NCBI RefSeq assembly: GCF_003971195.1
Contig: NZ_CP034593.1
Coordinates: 2,294,001-2,358,000, forward strand
Direction of reading: 5' to 3'
Origin: Flaviflexus ciconiae
GTDB lineage: Bacteria; Actinomycetota; Actinomycetes; Actinomycetales; Actinomycetaceae
DNA length: 64,000 bases
The notes beneath the pieces are model-generated. The model ran no database searches, had not been told where the DNA came from, and was given only the letters and a program-made list of their open reading frames with translations. Shown piece by piece: positions 32,520-43,467 of the stretch (position 1 is the first letter of the stretch; every line of letters begins with the position of its first letter). The position numbers were made by a program, and so were the translations under genes.

Positions 32520-32857
32520 TGTGGAATCACGGAGAACAAGTCGTGTGGCATCGCCACGGAGTGACCGGTAAGGACTCGTATAGCCGGCCAATCCTGGGTT
32601 TCACGGACGAGCCGCTGGAGAACGTCGTGGTTGCGCCAGGTTCCTCGTCGGAGTCCCGCTCCACCTCGAATCCTTCCCGGCTCTCCACCCAGATGAGCAT
32701 TCTGCTCACCAGCGACCCAGGCATTAGCGACCAGGATGAATTCACGATCCGTGGCCGCCGGTACGCCGTCGAGGGTGATCCTGAAGGTGGCTGGGTAAAC
32801 CCATTCACCGGGACCAGCTTTGGTACCGAAATCAATCTGAAGAAGGTGACGGGCTGA
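32519..32857 (+). CDS. Head closure/stopper protein candidate
   Basis: A 112-residue β-rich protein (EQVVWHRHGVTGKDSYSRP, DEFTIRGRRYAVEGDPEGGWVNPFTG) with the pattern of SPP1 gp16-type stoppers. The start overlaps the previous stop (TAATG). Confidence 0.65.
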   Translation: MWNHGEQVVWHRHGVTGKDSYSRPILGFTDEPLENVVVAPGSSSESRSTSNPSRLSTQMSILLTSDPGISDQDEFTIRGRRYAVEGDPEGGWVNPFTGTSFGTEINLKKVTG

Positions 32858-33174
32858 TGGCCAAGATTAAGTTCAATCAGAAAGGGTTCCAGAAGCTCCG
32901 TAAGGAACCCAAGCTCCAAGACCTGGTCAATAAGCTTGCTCATGACGTCGCAGTCGAAGCGTCGAAGGCCGCTAGCGGGGATCCTCTGCCTGTCTTTGAT
33001 CAGGGCTCTCCTCCTCCTGGGGGACGGTCTGGCTATCAGGTGACTGAGCTGGCTCTTGAGGATCCACGTGGCGCTACATCGGTCATGGCGGTCGGAGCCG
33101 GGCATCACCACAACAGGAAGCATTCCTCACTCCTGCGTGGTGTCTCTGTGGTGGCGGCGAAAAATCGTGGTTGA
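32857..33174 (+). CDS. HK97 gp10-like neck protein
   Basis: A 105-residue basic protein starting KIKFNQKGFQKLRKEPKLQDLVNKLAHDVAVEA, then GAGHHHNRKHSSLLRG. The size, charge and gene order match the gp10-like tail-completion family. Confidence 0.65.
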   Translation: MAKIKFNQKGFQKLRKEPKLQDLVNKLAHDVAVEASKAASGDPLPVFDQGSPPPGGRSGYQVTELALEDPRGATSVMAVGAGHHHNRKHSSLLRGVSVVAAKNRG

Positions 33175-33565
33175 GATCATTCGGGGCCGCGACCCACAAC
33201 TCGAAGCCCTCCGATATTTGTCAGCGTGGTTTCCGGAAATTCAGGTGGAAGTCCCGTCCGGCTGGACCGGTGACGGACTCCTCGTTGTTGTACAGGACGC
33301 TGGTGGATCAGGCGGCTACGACATCGTTCTCGACGACATTCTCATACGGTTCCTGGTGTTTCATCCGGACCAGGAAACAGCCTCCAGCAATGCACGGACC
33401 CTGCATGGTCTCGTTAAACGCTGGGGTGAAGAACACGCGGGTGTTTCGTTTCGTGACACGATCCAGCGCCCCACCTATGACCCGGACCCCGACACTGGGG
33501 TCCCGGCCTACACCATGACTGTCCGTCTCGTTTTCCGTGCGGAAACAGTGACGGTCACGCCCTAA
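33167..33565 (+). CDS. Tail terminator protein candidate
   Basis: A 132-residue protein from GTG 33167 (VEIIRGRDPQLEALRYLSAWFPEIQVEV), overlapping the previous stop. It has αβ character and ends PAYTMTVRLVFRAE. Tail-terminator proteins occupy this place directly before the tail tube gene. Confidence 0.65.
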   Translation: MVEIIRGRDPQLEALRYLSAWFPEIQVEVPSGWTGDGLLVVVQDAGGSGGYDIVLDDILIRFLVFHPDQETASSNARTLHGLVKRWGEEHAGVSFRDTIQRPTYDPDPDTGVPAYTMTVRLVFRAETVTVTP

Positions 33566-33623
33566 CAGACTGGGGCGAACCCTCAAGGAGAGATGACGCA
33601 AACGTATTTCCTAAGGAGGAAAA

Positions 33624-34205
33624 ATGGCAGAAGGAACCTCTGCAATTCTGGCAGGAGCCCCAGTCGATGCGACCGGTGGAGTCCTGACTGCACCGATCGG
33701 AACGACCGGACCCACCTCAGCAATCGACGCGATCGCGGACTTCATCAAGACAGGTTTTGTCGGTGAAGACGGCATCACGAAGACTGTTGATGCGTCTGAC
33801 GAAAAGATCAAGGCATGGGGCGGCTCCACAGTGAAGATCGTCCGATCTGAACACTCGGTCACCTATGCGTTCACTTTCCTAGAGTCGGCGAACGCAACCG
33901 TTCTCAAGCTTATCCACGGTGAAGAAAACGTCATCATCACGCCTCCCACGGCGGATCATGGCGGGCAGGTTGAGATTCGTGAACGCGGGGAACTCATCGA
34001 ACGCCAAGAATTCGTGTTTGACATGAAGGACGGGAAAACCCGGATCCGTGAATTCGTCCCAGATGGGCAGCTGTCCCATACAGGCGATGTGCAGTTCGTG
34101 CACTCCGCGATCATTTCCTACACCGTGACCATCGAGGCGTTCCCCGATGGTGATGGCGTGAAGGCCTACAGCTACATGGACGACGGCGCGACTACCGCCG
34201 CCTAA
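33624..34205 (+). CDS. Major tail tube protein
   Basis: A 193-residue β-rich protein (ILAGAPVDATGGVLTAPIGTTGPTSAIDAI, VTYAFTFLESANATVLKLIHGEENV, SYTVTIEAFPDGDGVKAYSYMDDG). AAGGAGGAAAA immediately before ATG 33624 indicates high expression. A strong hairpin follows the gene. Confidence 0.8.
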   Translation: MAEGTSAILAGAPVDATGGVLTAPIGTTGPTSAIDAIADFIKTGFVGEDGITKTVDASDEKIKAWGGSTVKIVRSEHSVTYAFTFLESANATVLKLIHGEENVIITPPTADHGGQVEIRERGELIERQEFVFDMKDGKTRIREFVPDGQLSHTGDVQFVHSAIISYTVTIEAFPDGDGVKAYSYMDDGATTAA

Positions 34206-34210
34206 TGACC

Positions 34211-34261
34211 GGTGTTCGGGGCGGGAATCTGATTTGCGTCGTCTCGCCCGCCTCGAACACC
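34211..34261 (+). terminator. Strong hairpin after the tail tube gene
   Basis: GGTGTTCGGGGCGGG (34211-34225) pairs with CCCGCCTCGAACACC (34247-34261), 15 bp with one G-T pair, followed by TTAAACCCCTCATTTTT. It probably attenuates transcription after the abundant capsid and tube genes. Confidence 0.6.
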
Positions 34262-34315
34262 TTAAACCCCTCATTTTTCGAGATTGACGCACACATTTTT
34301 TGAGAGAAGGACGCA

Positions 34316-34624
34316 ATGGCAGCCAAGAAAACTAAGAAGTTTGTTCGTAAAACCGAGAAGAAGATCGAGATGGTCTCCTTCACCCTCCCCGAGATCTATG
34401 GGGACGCTGAGTTTGTCCTCCCGGACACCGACCAGATGCCGATCAAGGCGCAGCGCATGATCCGCCGCAATGACGCCAACGGCATCATCGAATTCCTGCA
34501 GGATGCTGGGGTCGATGCTGAAACGATTGATGCGATTGATGCGCTCGATGCGGCAGAGTTTGTTGAGCTGTCGAAGGCGTGGGGCGAAGCGTCGGGGATT
34601 GATCTCCCAAAATCGCGGGCCTGA
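34316..34624 (+). CDS. Tail assembly chaperone (short form, G-like)
   Basis: A 102-residue protein with a basic start (KKTKKFVRKTEKKIE), FTLPEIYGDAEFVLPDTDQMPIKAQRMI and an acidic helical end, typical of the short tail assembly chaperone made before the tape measure. The reading frame ends at 34624, just past a slippery heptamer. Confidence 0.75.
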   Translation: MAAKKTKKFVRKTEKKIEMVSFTLPEIYGDAEFVLPDTDQMPIKAQRMIRRNDANGIIEFLQDAGVDAETIDAIDALDAAEFVELSKAWGEASGIDLPKSRA

Positions 34625-35019
34625 TCGACCTGCACGATGAACACTCGGAAGGGTTTGAAGCGACCCTGATCGAGCGCGGCCTGCGATGGCGCGACGTCGG
34701 CACACCGGCGTTCCGGTGGTCTGACTGTTACGCCATCGTCGCCACGCTGCCATGGGACGCTCCATTGACTCGGCAAGCGAACGAGCATTGGGAATGGGGA
34801 AACCCTCTTCATCAGCTTCTTGCGATTATCGCGGAGGCAACCCACAACGGGAACGTCTACCAGTTCTCGAAGAAAAAGACGCTCAGCAAGAAGGATCTGC
34901 TGCGGATCCCACGGCCCGGCGACAGCACGAAGTTGCAAGAGAAACTCGGCGGCGAACCTGTCCCGCTCGATGAGCTCACGGTGTGGCTGGGGCCAGGCTG
35001 GGCGGAACTGCTGGCATGA
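34316..35019 (+). CDS. Tail assembly chaperone, -1 frameshift fusion (GT-like)
   Basis: A slip back by one base after codon 99 (at 34612) continues as IAGLIDLHDEHSEGFEATLIERGLRWRDVG, FRWSDCYAIVATLPWDAPLTR and stops at 35019, giving about 234 residues. The extension has no good start of its own, and its position before the tape measure gene is that of the lambda G-GT arrangement. Confidence 0.7.
34606..34612 (+). promoter_or_regulatory. Programmed -1 frameshift heptamer CCCAAAA
   Basis: In the zero frame it is read C-CCA-AAA, the X-XXY-YYZ form. It lies four codons before the zero-frame stop and joins the two chaperone frames exactly. Confidence 0.75.
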
Positions 35020-35034
35020 CTTTGGAGGTGGCTC

Positions 35035-38000
35035 GTGGCAAAAGGTATCGAACTCGCGACCGCATACGTTTCTCTTGCGATTGAATCGTCAGATCTCGCG
35101 AAGACGATCGGCACACAATTCGGTGACGTTGAGCGACGGGTTGCTCCCAAGGCTGGTAAGAGCATTGGGAAGGCGATGGCGAAGGGTTTCGAGGCGGAAG
35201 CCCCGGACCTTACGAGACTGGAGCGTGACTTCGAGGACGCCCAGAAGCGGATCGTTCAGGCTGAGGAACGTGCCACCACCGAGCAGGAAAACCTTGCCCG
35301 TAAGGTTGAGATCGCGCAGCAGAAGAAAACTGAAGCGGTCGAGAAGTACGGCGAGGAATCCAGCCAGGCACTGACTGCGATCGACCGGCTGATCATTGCT
35401 GAGCAGAAGCTCGAAGCCGCCAGCATGAAGGCGGAAGACGAGCAGCGCAAACTCAACCTCGCGCTCGAGGATTCTGAGAAGAAGCTCAAGGCCGCGAAAG
35501 ACGAAACTGACGATCTGAGCGATAGTGCTGAAGACTCGGGCAAAAAGTGGGGCCGATTCAAAGACTCGCTCGACAAAGCCCTAACCGGCGACTTTTCGGG
35601 TGCGTTCGACAACCTGAAAAAGACCGCCAACCAGTCAGCAGATGATGTGGGTGAGTCTTTCACTGAGATGGGGTCCGAGTCCGGGACCGGCTTCTCTGGT
35701 AAATTCTCCTCTGGTGTGGCTGGCGCGATCGGCGGCCTCATCGCCGCTGCGGGGATTGGGACGATCATCTCGGACGCCATCTTCGACAGCATGGATGACG
35801 AGAAGAACGCCGACCGTATGCAAGCCAGTCTTGGCTTGTCTGAGGCAGATGCGCAGGCTTACGCCGATATCGTTTCTGACATTTACTCTGAGGGCTGGGG
35901 ATCCGACAAGAGCGAAGTGCAGTCCGGCATCGAATCGTTCCTTTCATGGTCGCCCGAACTAAAGGCCGACTCGGATGCCCTAGATGACGTGACCACAAAG
36001 GCACTCGCACTCTCGGACGCATTCGCCTTGGACGTCGCGGATTCAGCCCAGATCGCAGGACAAATGGTCATGAGCGGACTGGCCGGGGACACGGCTGAAG
36101 CCCTCGACCTTCTTGCCGCAGGCATGCAGAAAGTCCCCGTCTCACTCCGCGACGAATACACGGACGCAATTCAGGAGTACGCGCCGCACCTGGCGAGCCT
36201 GGGTTTTACTGGCGAACACGCATTTTCCCTACTCGCGTCCAGCGCCGAAATGGGGCAGTACGGCATTGATAAAACCGGTGACGCGATGAAGGAGTTCGCG
36301 ATCCGGGCAACCGACGGGTCCAAAGCCTCCGAGGAGGCCTATGACCTCATTGGGCTCAAATCTGATGAGATGGCTAATGCAATCCTCGCTGGCGGTGACG
36401 ATGCTGCAATTGCCCTTGGGAAGATCACGAACGGGCTGCTCGATATCGAAGATCCGGCCGAGCAGGCTGAAGCCGCTATAGCCCTCTTTGGAACCCCACT
36501 TGAAGACCTAGGAGTTGAGAATATCCCTGAGTTCCTGGAGGGAATCGACGGGATGTACCACGGGCTAGGTGACGTTGACGGCCGGGCCCAGGATGTCGCT
36601 GACACGCTCTCGGATAACACCTCTACCGAGGTTGAGAAGGTTAAGCGCGGCTTCTCGGAGTGGTCGACGGAGATCGGTGACAACCTCATCGTGAAGCTCA
36701 AGGACGGCTATGAGTGGATCGACGAGAAAATTGGTCCGGTTATCCAGTGGCTCTCCGACGAGATTATTCCTCCGGTTGTGGACGCATTCACGAACATTTG
36801 GGAGACCCTCGAGGAGGAAGTGTTCCCTGCACTGCAAGAACTTTGGCGGGTCCTCCAGGAGGATCTCGGCCCGTCGTTCACGATGTTTAAGGACCTCGTT
36901 GTTCTATCGTGGGACCTCATCTGGGGCGCAATCTCGCTCGCGTGGGATCTTATCTCCGGGGTCTTTACCTCTATCGTGCAATTCCTCTCCGGGGACTTCT
37001 CCGGCGCATGGGAGACGATCAAGGACACCGTGGTCGGCGTGTGGGACACGATCTGGAACAAGATCAAGGGGATCTGGAACGACAACATTTACCCGTTTCT
37101 TGCGAAAGTGGGCGGATGGTTTGTTGAGAACCTTCAGGGTCCGATTGAGACTGTCGTCGAGAAGATCGGTGATGCCTGGAACTGGTTGACGGACCTGTTC
37201 AAGACGCCGATCAACTGGATTATTGACTACGTGATCAACGGGGCAGTCCGGCCCGTTGTCAACACGGTCGCTTCTGCTCTCGGCCTGGACTGGCAGATGG
37301 GCGAGGTGTCGAGGATCGCCATGTCGAGCCCTTCACGGTCGGCTCGCCGCGTTGGCGGCCCTCAGACTGGTGGGACTCTCACGTCAAACCGGGCTTTCGC
37401 TGATGGCGGTTTTGCTGCTCCTGGTTGGGCTCTTGTCGGTGAAGAAGGCCCTGAGCTGGTGAACTTCTTGCGTCCCGGACGTGTCTATACGGCGGATGAG
37501 ACGGCGGAGGCTTTCCGGGCCATGACCACCGGGACTCCGGGCGACCTACAACGTGCAGCGGGATCTAGCCCGGCTTCGTCGTTGCTGCCGATGGGTGACA
37601 ACAAGGATCCGAGCGTGTTTGACCGTATCGGTGGTGCGTGGTCGGACATTTGGCGTGGCACGTGGTCTGCTGTCACGAATGTGGCCGGCAAGGCGATCGA
37701 GTTTGTTCGGGGCGCATTGGGCGACGCGGCCGCTCTCGCATTGAACCCAGTCAAGGGCGCGATCCGTGACAACGTCGGAATCCCGTTCGTGCGTGACGGT
37801 TTCATTAACCGGATCGACTCGGTCATTAACTGGGTTAAGGGCGTTGACGAAGGTAAGGGCTCGATCAACGGGGTCCCGGTCACGGATGTGATCAGCCCGA
37901 TCCTTGAGGACCTGCGGGCGGCCGGTGCATACGGCAGCCAGTACGCTGACCAAATCGCAGCCCTCACCACCTCCGGTAGCGCCCGTCCCGTCACAGGTGG

Positions 38001-38585
38001 CGTACTCACGTCCCTGTTCGGTCCCCGCTGGGGCGGATTCCATGCCGGCATCGACTGGGCCGTCCCTGTTGGGACCCCCGTCCGTGCCTGGCGCGACGGT
38101 GTGATCACGAATCAGGGCTGGGATACTCTCGCGGGGCGTACCGGCTTCGGCAAGGTCCTCGCCCACGCCGGCGGATTCGGCTCCTACTACGGTCACCTCT
38201 CAAGGCTGCTTGGCTTTCCGGGTGACAGGGTTCGAGCTGGTGACGTCATCGGCTATTCCGGTAACACCGGTAACTCGACTGGCCCGCATCTGCATTTTGA
38301 GATCTCGAAGGGTGGGCCGCATAACGTGGTCAACCCGCTGCGGTATCTCTTTGATAGTGGGGGTGGTTGGAGCCGGGTGAGACTGTGGTGTCGAACCAGA
38401 CCCACCGGCCGGAAGCGGTCTTGTCACCAGCCCAAACAGATGCGTTCTTGGCTCTGGCTGAGGCCGCCACTGAACGACGAGACACGTTCCCGAGGACACT
38501 TGTTCTCCAGGTTGGTGAACGAGAGTTCACGGCCTACGTGGATGAGCGTGCTGAACTGTCGCATGTGACAGCGGGGAGGTATTAG
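35035..38585 (+). CDS. Tape measure protein with M23 peptidase domain, C-terminus frameshifted
   Basis: About 1180 residues from GTG 35035 (GGAGGTGG upstream). It has an N-terminal coiled coil (EDAQKRIVQAEERATTEQEN), a Gly-rich membrane-like segment (GVAGAIGGLIAAAGIGTIIS), a TMP repeat core, hydrophobic Trp/Ile segments, and an M23 metallopeptidase domain (FHAGIDWAVPVGTPVRA, YGHLSR, GPHLHFEISKGG) that can cut peptidoglycan during DNA entry. After YLFDSGGG (38358) the zero frame becomes unnatural and ends at 38568. The -1 frame gives the expected EPGETVVSNQTHRPEAVLSP tail to 38585; one G seems missing in GGGGG at 38359-38363. Confidence 0.85.
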
Positions 38586-38587
38586 CA

Positions 38588-39301
38588 ATGTTGATTCGAG
38601 TCGAACAGTCGCGTGTCATAGTCGATCCAGAAGGAGTCACGGGCGGAGAGATTATCGGCAGATCCACGATAACCGGCGAGACCTGGGTTGCGGCACGAGA
38701 GTCTCCAGGGCGGGCGTTTGTCGACTGGCAGGCGCCCCTCGGGGAACCGGTCGTTTATCGTCATGGGGGTGTGGAGACTCCGGTCGCTAGCTTGGAGTCG
38801 TTTCGGCGTGATGAACTCTCCTCAATTGACGGACGTCTTGTCGCCCCGATTGACCGCTCAAATAGCCGTGAATGGCAGGTTGAGCGGGACATACACGAGT
38901 TCTGGCCAAAGGGCGGGTCGAGACCTCTCATTTTGCGGGGCGGCCCTAACCGGCAGTCGGAGCCGATCACGTTCGGAGCTGACGCAGCGGCCTCGAGCAT
39001 GATTGAACGTCTTCTTGAGGAGCCGTTCCTCGTGGTGCGGCACAACCGTGTGAGATGCCCGGTCCGGAACTGCTCAATTCCCGCTGTCCGCCTGTTCTCG
39101 ACCCGTAACGGGTCTGTTCGTTATCTCGGACAGGACTATAACGGTGAGTTTAATGAGTGGGTTTTAGAAGGTGTGGAGCCGCGTCCTCCTGCCACGCCGG
39201 TGCCTGCCCGGACGTGGGCGGATATCGCGCAGGAACATGCGTCGTGGGCTGATGTGGCAGCTAACCATGGGTCGTGGGCTGGGGTTAGGGACGGTGCGTG
39301 A
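38588..39301 (+). CDS. Distal tail-like minor tail protein
   Basis: A 237-residue protein directly after the tape measure. It is β-rich (IRVEQSRVIVDPEGVTGGEIIG) with a short tandem C-terminal repeat of the form TWADIAQEHASWADVAANHGSW. Position suggests the distal tail or adaptor protein at the tail tip. Confidence 0.6.
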   Translation: MLIRVEQSRVIVDPEGVTGGEIIGRSTITGETWVAARESPGRAFVDWQAPLGEPVVYRHGGVETPVASLESFRRDELSSIDGRLVAPIDRSNSREWQVERDIHEFWPKGGSRPLILRGGPNRQSEPITFGADAAASSMIERLLEEPFLVVRHNRVRCPVRNCSIPAVRLFSTRNGSVRYLGQDYNGEFNEWVLEGVEPRPPATPVPARTWADIAQEHASWADVAANHGSWAGVRDGA

Positions 39302-40359
39302 TGGCTGCGGTACCGTCGCCGGTTGAGTTGGATGGTGGCCGGTTCTGGTGCACGGCGTCAGTTGAGCTGGCCGGCCATAGCGTGACGCTCCCCGTTTCGG
39401 CGGGCCGTATCGTGTGGCAGGCAGACCAGTGGCCAGGCACGCAAATATCTGGACTCACCGTGCCGAGGTTCGATGACGAGGACACGGATGTTTACGGCGC
39501 GGGCCTAGTCGGTTCGGATGGGCACCGTGTCCGTATCCAAGCCAACGCGGAAAGCGCTGCGGGGTCTTGGTCGTGGGGTCTGGGTGAGTTCCTGGTGAAC
39601 CGGGTGACGCCTGGGCCTGTCTCGCTTGAGATTGACGCGATCGACCTGACTGAACTCGTGATCCGGCATGAAGCCCGCGTCCCAAGACCAGTGCATCAGA
39701 CTGCTCGTCCCGTCGAGGTCATGGCAACATTGCTCGCTGAGGACAACATCAACTTCTGGTTCGACCCGTCGTTGCCGTTGCCTCGTATTCGTGACGGGTT
39801 CGCGCTCGGCACCGATAGGGGCGAAACCTTACAGGAACTCTCCACAATGTGGGGAGTATTTCTTTATCCCCATTCGACGGGCGGACTCGGCGCGTTCCCG
39901 TTACCGTCCGGGCCGATCAGTGAGCCGGTAGCGCGATTCAGCGAACTAGACGCGTCGGATTCCGCACCGATTATTGACAGTGTTCTTGATTTGGATCGGT
40001 CGCAGATTTTTAATCATGTCATCGTCCCTGTCCGTGATAGCGAGAAGGTCGCTGAGGCGTATCAGACGACCGGGTGTTATGCGGTGGATCGGTATGGCTG
40101 GCAGTCTCTGCGGCTCGACTCCAACGCGGTTGGTCATTATGCGGAGGCGCAGGGGATGGCACTCACTCAACTCGCCAAGTCGTTGTTGCGGACGGTGACG
40201 AGGCCGGTCGAGTCGGTCCCAGATTGGCGAGTAGCCCCGTATTCCCCGGTTGCTGTTGAGACCCATGCGGATGGGGAACAGTGGGGCCGGGTCACTGGTT
40301 TCGAGTTACCGCTCACACATGGCGAGACAGCGGTTTATCACGTCGGGATGGAGGTCTAA
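39301..40359 (+). CDS. Tail tip/baseplate hub-like protein
   Basis: A 352-residue protein. It has a β-rich N-terminal domain (SVELAGHSVTLPVSAGRIVW), then SLEIDAIDLTELVIRHEARVPRP and a hub-like central part (LLAEDNINFWFDPSLPLP, LQELSTMWGVFLYP), typical of actinophage minor tail proteins after the distal tail protein. ATG 39301 overlaps the previous stop. Confidence 0.6.
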   Translation: MAAVPSPVELDGGRFWCTASVELAGHSVTLPVSAGRIVWQADQWPGTQISGLTVPRFDDEDTDVYGAGLVGSDGHRVRIQANAESAAGSWSWGLGEFLVNRVTPGPVSLEIDAIDLTELVIRHEARVPRPVHQTARPVEVMATLLAEDNINFWFDPSLPLPRIRDGFALGTDRGETLQELSTMWGVFLYPHSTGGLGAFPLPSGPISEPVARFSELDASDSAPIIDSVLDLDRSQIFNHVIVPVRDSEKVAEAYQTTGCYAVDRYGWQSLRLDSNAVGHYAEAQGMALTQLAKSLLRTVTRPVESVPDWRVAPYSPVAVETHADGEQWGRVTGFELPLTHGETAVYHVGMEV

Positions 40360-42275
40360 ATGGTTCGCCCTAATGAACTGAGTTTTGCGCGCAGGGGAGC
40401 GTTGTCGAAGCTCGCCGCACGTCGGCAGGGTGCGCGTCCGTCCCAGTTGACTGCCGTGTTTGTTGGTCTCGATGCGGAGCGTGACGACCGGGCGGTTGTG
40501 TCGTTTGACGGCTCCGAGGTTTCGGTTTTGGCTGGCCCGGTGAAGATGACCCCCGGCGCGCTCTGCGCGGTCGAGGTTGATTCCGCGAATGCTCCTGTGC
40601 GTGTTCTTGGTCCCGTCACGGTCCGCCCCGAAGGCCTAGACGAGGATGTTCCTGCACCTGACCCGGTGACGGCCATGCCTGAACTGGCACCGCACGAGGG
40701 TATGAGTGAGGCCGATAAGCAGATCCTGGATGATGCGGTCGAGGATTTGGGCGAGGCGCAACAGACCCTCACATGGGCTGAACCCATGTTTAACCTACTT
40801 TCTGACCTGGGTGCCGAAACGGATGACCCCCACCAGTTTGCAAGCAACCTAGCCACGTATCTCGAGATCCCGCTCGACCAGATCAAGATCGTGGACAATC
40901 GCGGTGCAGACGGTGACGTAATTGTGGAGCTCTATGACGCGCTGATCGTTGAAAAGTTCCTGCTGGCCACTGAAGTGATCACTGAAACGATGTTGGCGAA
41001 GAAGTCGGTGACCGCTCCAGCGTTAAACGTCGTCCACACGGACCCGAACACGGGTTATGGGTTCCGGCTGGAGCCGGAGGGGCTCACGATCCTGGACGCC
41101 GACGGAAACGTTGTCATATCGCTCCGCGCCGATATGGCGAATTATTTCGGGATCATTAAAGATGGCGGGTTCGTTGCCAGTATTGACCCGGACGGGAATA
41201 TTACCGGCAACAACATCGCCGTGAATGGTGAACTTACGTATGACAGCCGCGAGTTGTCAGAGATCTTGGCGGAGTTCCCTCGTGGCCTGGTTTCGATGTC
41301 CCGGAATACGGCTGACGCGTCGATCGGGTCTAGTGAGGGCCGGTTGCTCGCTACCACGTTCATTACCCCTGAAGATAACCGGATGATTGAAATCCGGGTG
41401 ATGGGGCGCATCTCGAACAGTGCCACCAGGAGGGCCGCGCTCCGGCTCCGGCAATCGTCCGGCGATACGGTCACGCCCCTCAATTCGGCCCAGAAAACAT
41501 GGTACTTGCACACCGATTGGGCAGAATCGTTTGACCTTTCTGTGGTTCGGTCCACGTCGGAGTGGGGATGGAATCCGGGCGAGATGATCACGGTCGGCCT
41601 GTTCATCGAGTCGTTGAATAGTGGTGAATCAATCGGGTTTCCGTTCACGGCCGGTCAAGAAATCAGCGTGAGGGATGTGGGGCCGTGGCAAGCGATCCAG
41701 GGTCATGCGCCGTGGGTCCCGCGTCCGGTGGCGGAACCGGGACGGGCGAACAGGACAAGAAGGGCGAATCTGCTCGAACACTGAGGCGTACCGCCACGTG
41801 GGTGCAGTCTTTCGTGGGCAACGGGAGCCCTTATGTTTATCGGCCGACTGGTTCGACAGACGTAGGGAAAACCCGCGCATATCAAGGCCTGCAACCAAGA
41901 ACGTCGAACGGGAATATGCGTTCCATGATCGGTTTCGGTGATGTGACCGCGGCGTTGGAGGGGGCGACCGTAACCGGGGTCAGGGTGAAGCTCAAAAATA
42001 TGCACACGTTCGCGAACAACGGCGGGACCGCATACGTCGGACTCCACGGACGCGCGTCGAATGAGGAGACGTGGGGATTCTCCGTGCAGTCAGCCACCAA
42101 CCAGGCTTACGCCAAAGGCTCCTCGCATGAGATCAAAATCCCTAGCGCATATTGGGGTGGTTTCATCACTGGCTCCTATCGCGGAATCACCCTCTACACC
42201 AACGTCGCCAGTAATGCGCGTTACGGGTATTGGGACGGCAGCAATGCCGAACTAATCATCGACTACCGCAAATAA
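40360..42275 (+). CDS. Large minor tail/fibre protein, frameshifted near 41670
   Basis: The zero frame (40360-41784) gives an oligosaccharide-binding-like N-terminus, a helical connector, then β-fibre repeats (GYGFRLEPEGLTILDADGNVV, GFVASIDPDGNITGNNIAVNGEL). At DVG (GTGGGGCC, 41669-41676) the natural sequence passes to the -1 frame (AVASDPGSCAVGPASGGGTGTG, then TATWVQSFVGNGSPYVYRP, ending LIIDYRK at 42275). Restoring one G joins them into ~638 residues: a structural fibre with a C-terminal β-sandwich probably contacting the host surface. Confidence 0.65.
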
Positions 42276-42291
42276 CCCCCACCAACCTAAG

Positions 42292-42316
42292 CCCCGCCAC
42301 CTAGCGGGGTTGTCTT
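42292..42316 (+). terminator. CCCCGC/GCGGGG hairpin with TTGTCTT
   Basis: A six-bp G/C stem (42292-42297 with 42304-42309), a six-base loop and a T-rich tail lie between two tail genes. A partial terminator is likely. Confidence 0.55.
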
Positions 42317-42340
42317 ATCCCCTTTTTTAGGAGGCTCATT

Positions 42341-43018
42341 GTGGCTCTCGATCTTTTGAAACGCGCTATCCCCGACTCGAGCGACCCTGCGGATGCGACT
42401 GTGGCGTTCGAGCAGTTTTCGCTCACTGTCCGCCCAACTGATTGTGCGACGGTGACGGAAGCGAACACGATCGCAGGGCAGCTCTCTACGGCTGGTGCGA
42501 CGCAGGCGTTTCCGTTCTTCGTGTTCGTGCAAGACTTACAGAGGCATATGTGTCTCACTGCGCCGGGCGAGGAATGGATCATCCTCGGCGGCCGGTTGCA
42601 TGGTGCGACCGCCAACATCCGCAGGTTTTGCCCGAACGGGACACTAACCGAACTCCACGTCTCCGGGAGCGGGTTCACAAAACAGTCCGTGGGTTTCACG
42701 CGGCATGCAGACGGCGGCATTATGATCCCCGAAACTGGGCTGTATTTCATCCGGTTCTCCGCCTCTGTCGTGGGCATTAACTCAGCGACCGCAGGCCGGC
42801 GCTTCCTCTCCTTGAACGTGAATGGCAACTCGACGGGCGGAAATATCGAGTTTGAGGGAGGGACCAGCACGAAGCTCTTTGACTTGCTCGAACTCAACCA
42901 GGGCGACAGCGTCATGCCAATGGCCTACCAGCAGACCGGGCAGCAGCGAGACGTGGTTGGGATTATGACGGTCGCACAACATTTGACGCCATCCTGGACG
43001 GTGGTGGCAGGATCATGA
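42341..43018 (+). CDS. Minor tail/fibre protein
   Basis: A 225-residue protein from GTG 42341 behind TTAGGAGG. The C-terminal half is a β-sandwich, C1q/TNF-like in rhythm (GGIMIPETGLYFIRFSASVVGINS, RRFLSLNVNGNSTGGNIEF, LLELNQGDSVMPMAYQQTG), as in phage fibre heads. The next gene overlaps by ATGA. Confidence 0.6.
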   Translation: MALDLLKRAIPDSSDPADATVAFEQFSLTVRPTDCATVTEANTIAGQLSTAGATQAFPFFVFVQDLQRHMCLTAPGEEWIILGGRLHGATANIRRFCPNGTLTELHVSGSGFTKQSVGFTRHADGGIMIPETGLYFIRFSASVVGINSATAGRRFLSLNVNGNSTGGNIEFEGGTSTKLFDLLELNQGDSVMPMAYQQTGQQRDVVGIMTVAQHLTPSWTVVAGS

Positions 43019-43455
43019 ATCAGTCTTTTGCGCGGCGTGTATGGTCGCGGATTCATGAACCGAGGGCAATCGCGGTATTACAGGCATCCGCGTATCTGGT
43101 TCTCGGGCTGGGTGGCCTGACTGTGTTCCATACCGCTCCGCAAAGCGTAGAAGGGCAAATCGGCGCGGTCTCGATGATGGTTCTCGCCACGATGATCACG
43201 GTCTCCACGACACTCGGCATACCCGCCGCGTTGTTTGGGTGGCAGTGGCTAGAACGAATAATTTCAGCCGGTGTGATTATGAGCGCAGGCTTGTACGGCT
43301 GGATCATCGTTTCTCTCCAAATCGCCGGGTCGGGGAACCGGTTCTTGCAGCTCTCATTCGTGATCGCCGCGATCTTCCACCAGATTATCCGGCTCGTGAG
43401 GATCGCTGGACCGCCCTATAACCGGGAATTAGCCATCACACCCGCAAGCCCGTAA
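43015..43455 (+). CDS. Four-helix membrane protein of the lysis region
   Basis: A 146-residue protein with four hydrophobic helices (AVLQASAYLVLGLGGLTVF, SMMVLATMITVSTTLGIPAAL, IISAGVIMSAGLYGWIIVSL, LSFVIAAIFHQII). It lies upstream of the endolysin, so a holin or accessory membrane role is possible. Confidence 0.6.
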   Translation: MNQSFARRVWSRIHEPRAIAVLQASAYLVLGLGGLTVFHTAPQSVEGQIGAVSMMVLATMITVSTTLGIPAALFGWQWLERIISAGVIMSAGLYGWIIVSLQIAGSGNRFLQLSFVIAAIFHQIIRLVRIAGPPYNRELAITPASP

Positions 43456-43467
43456 GGAGCGCATGTT

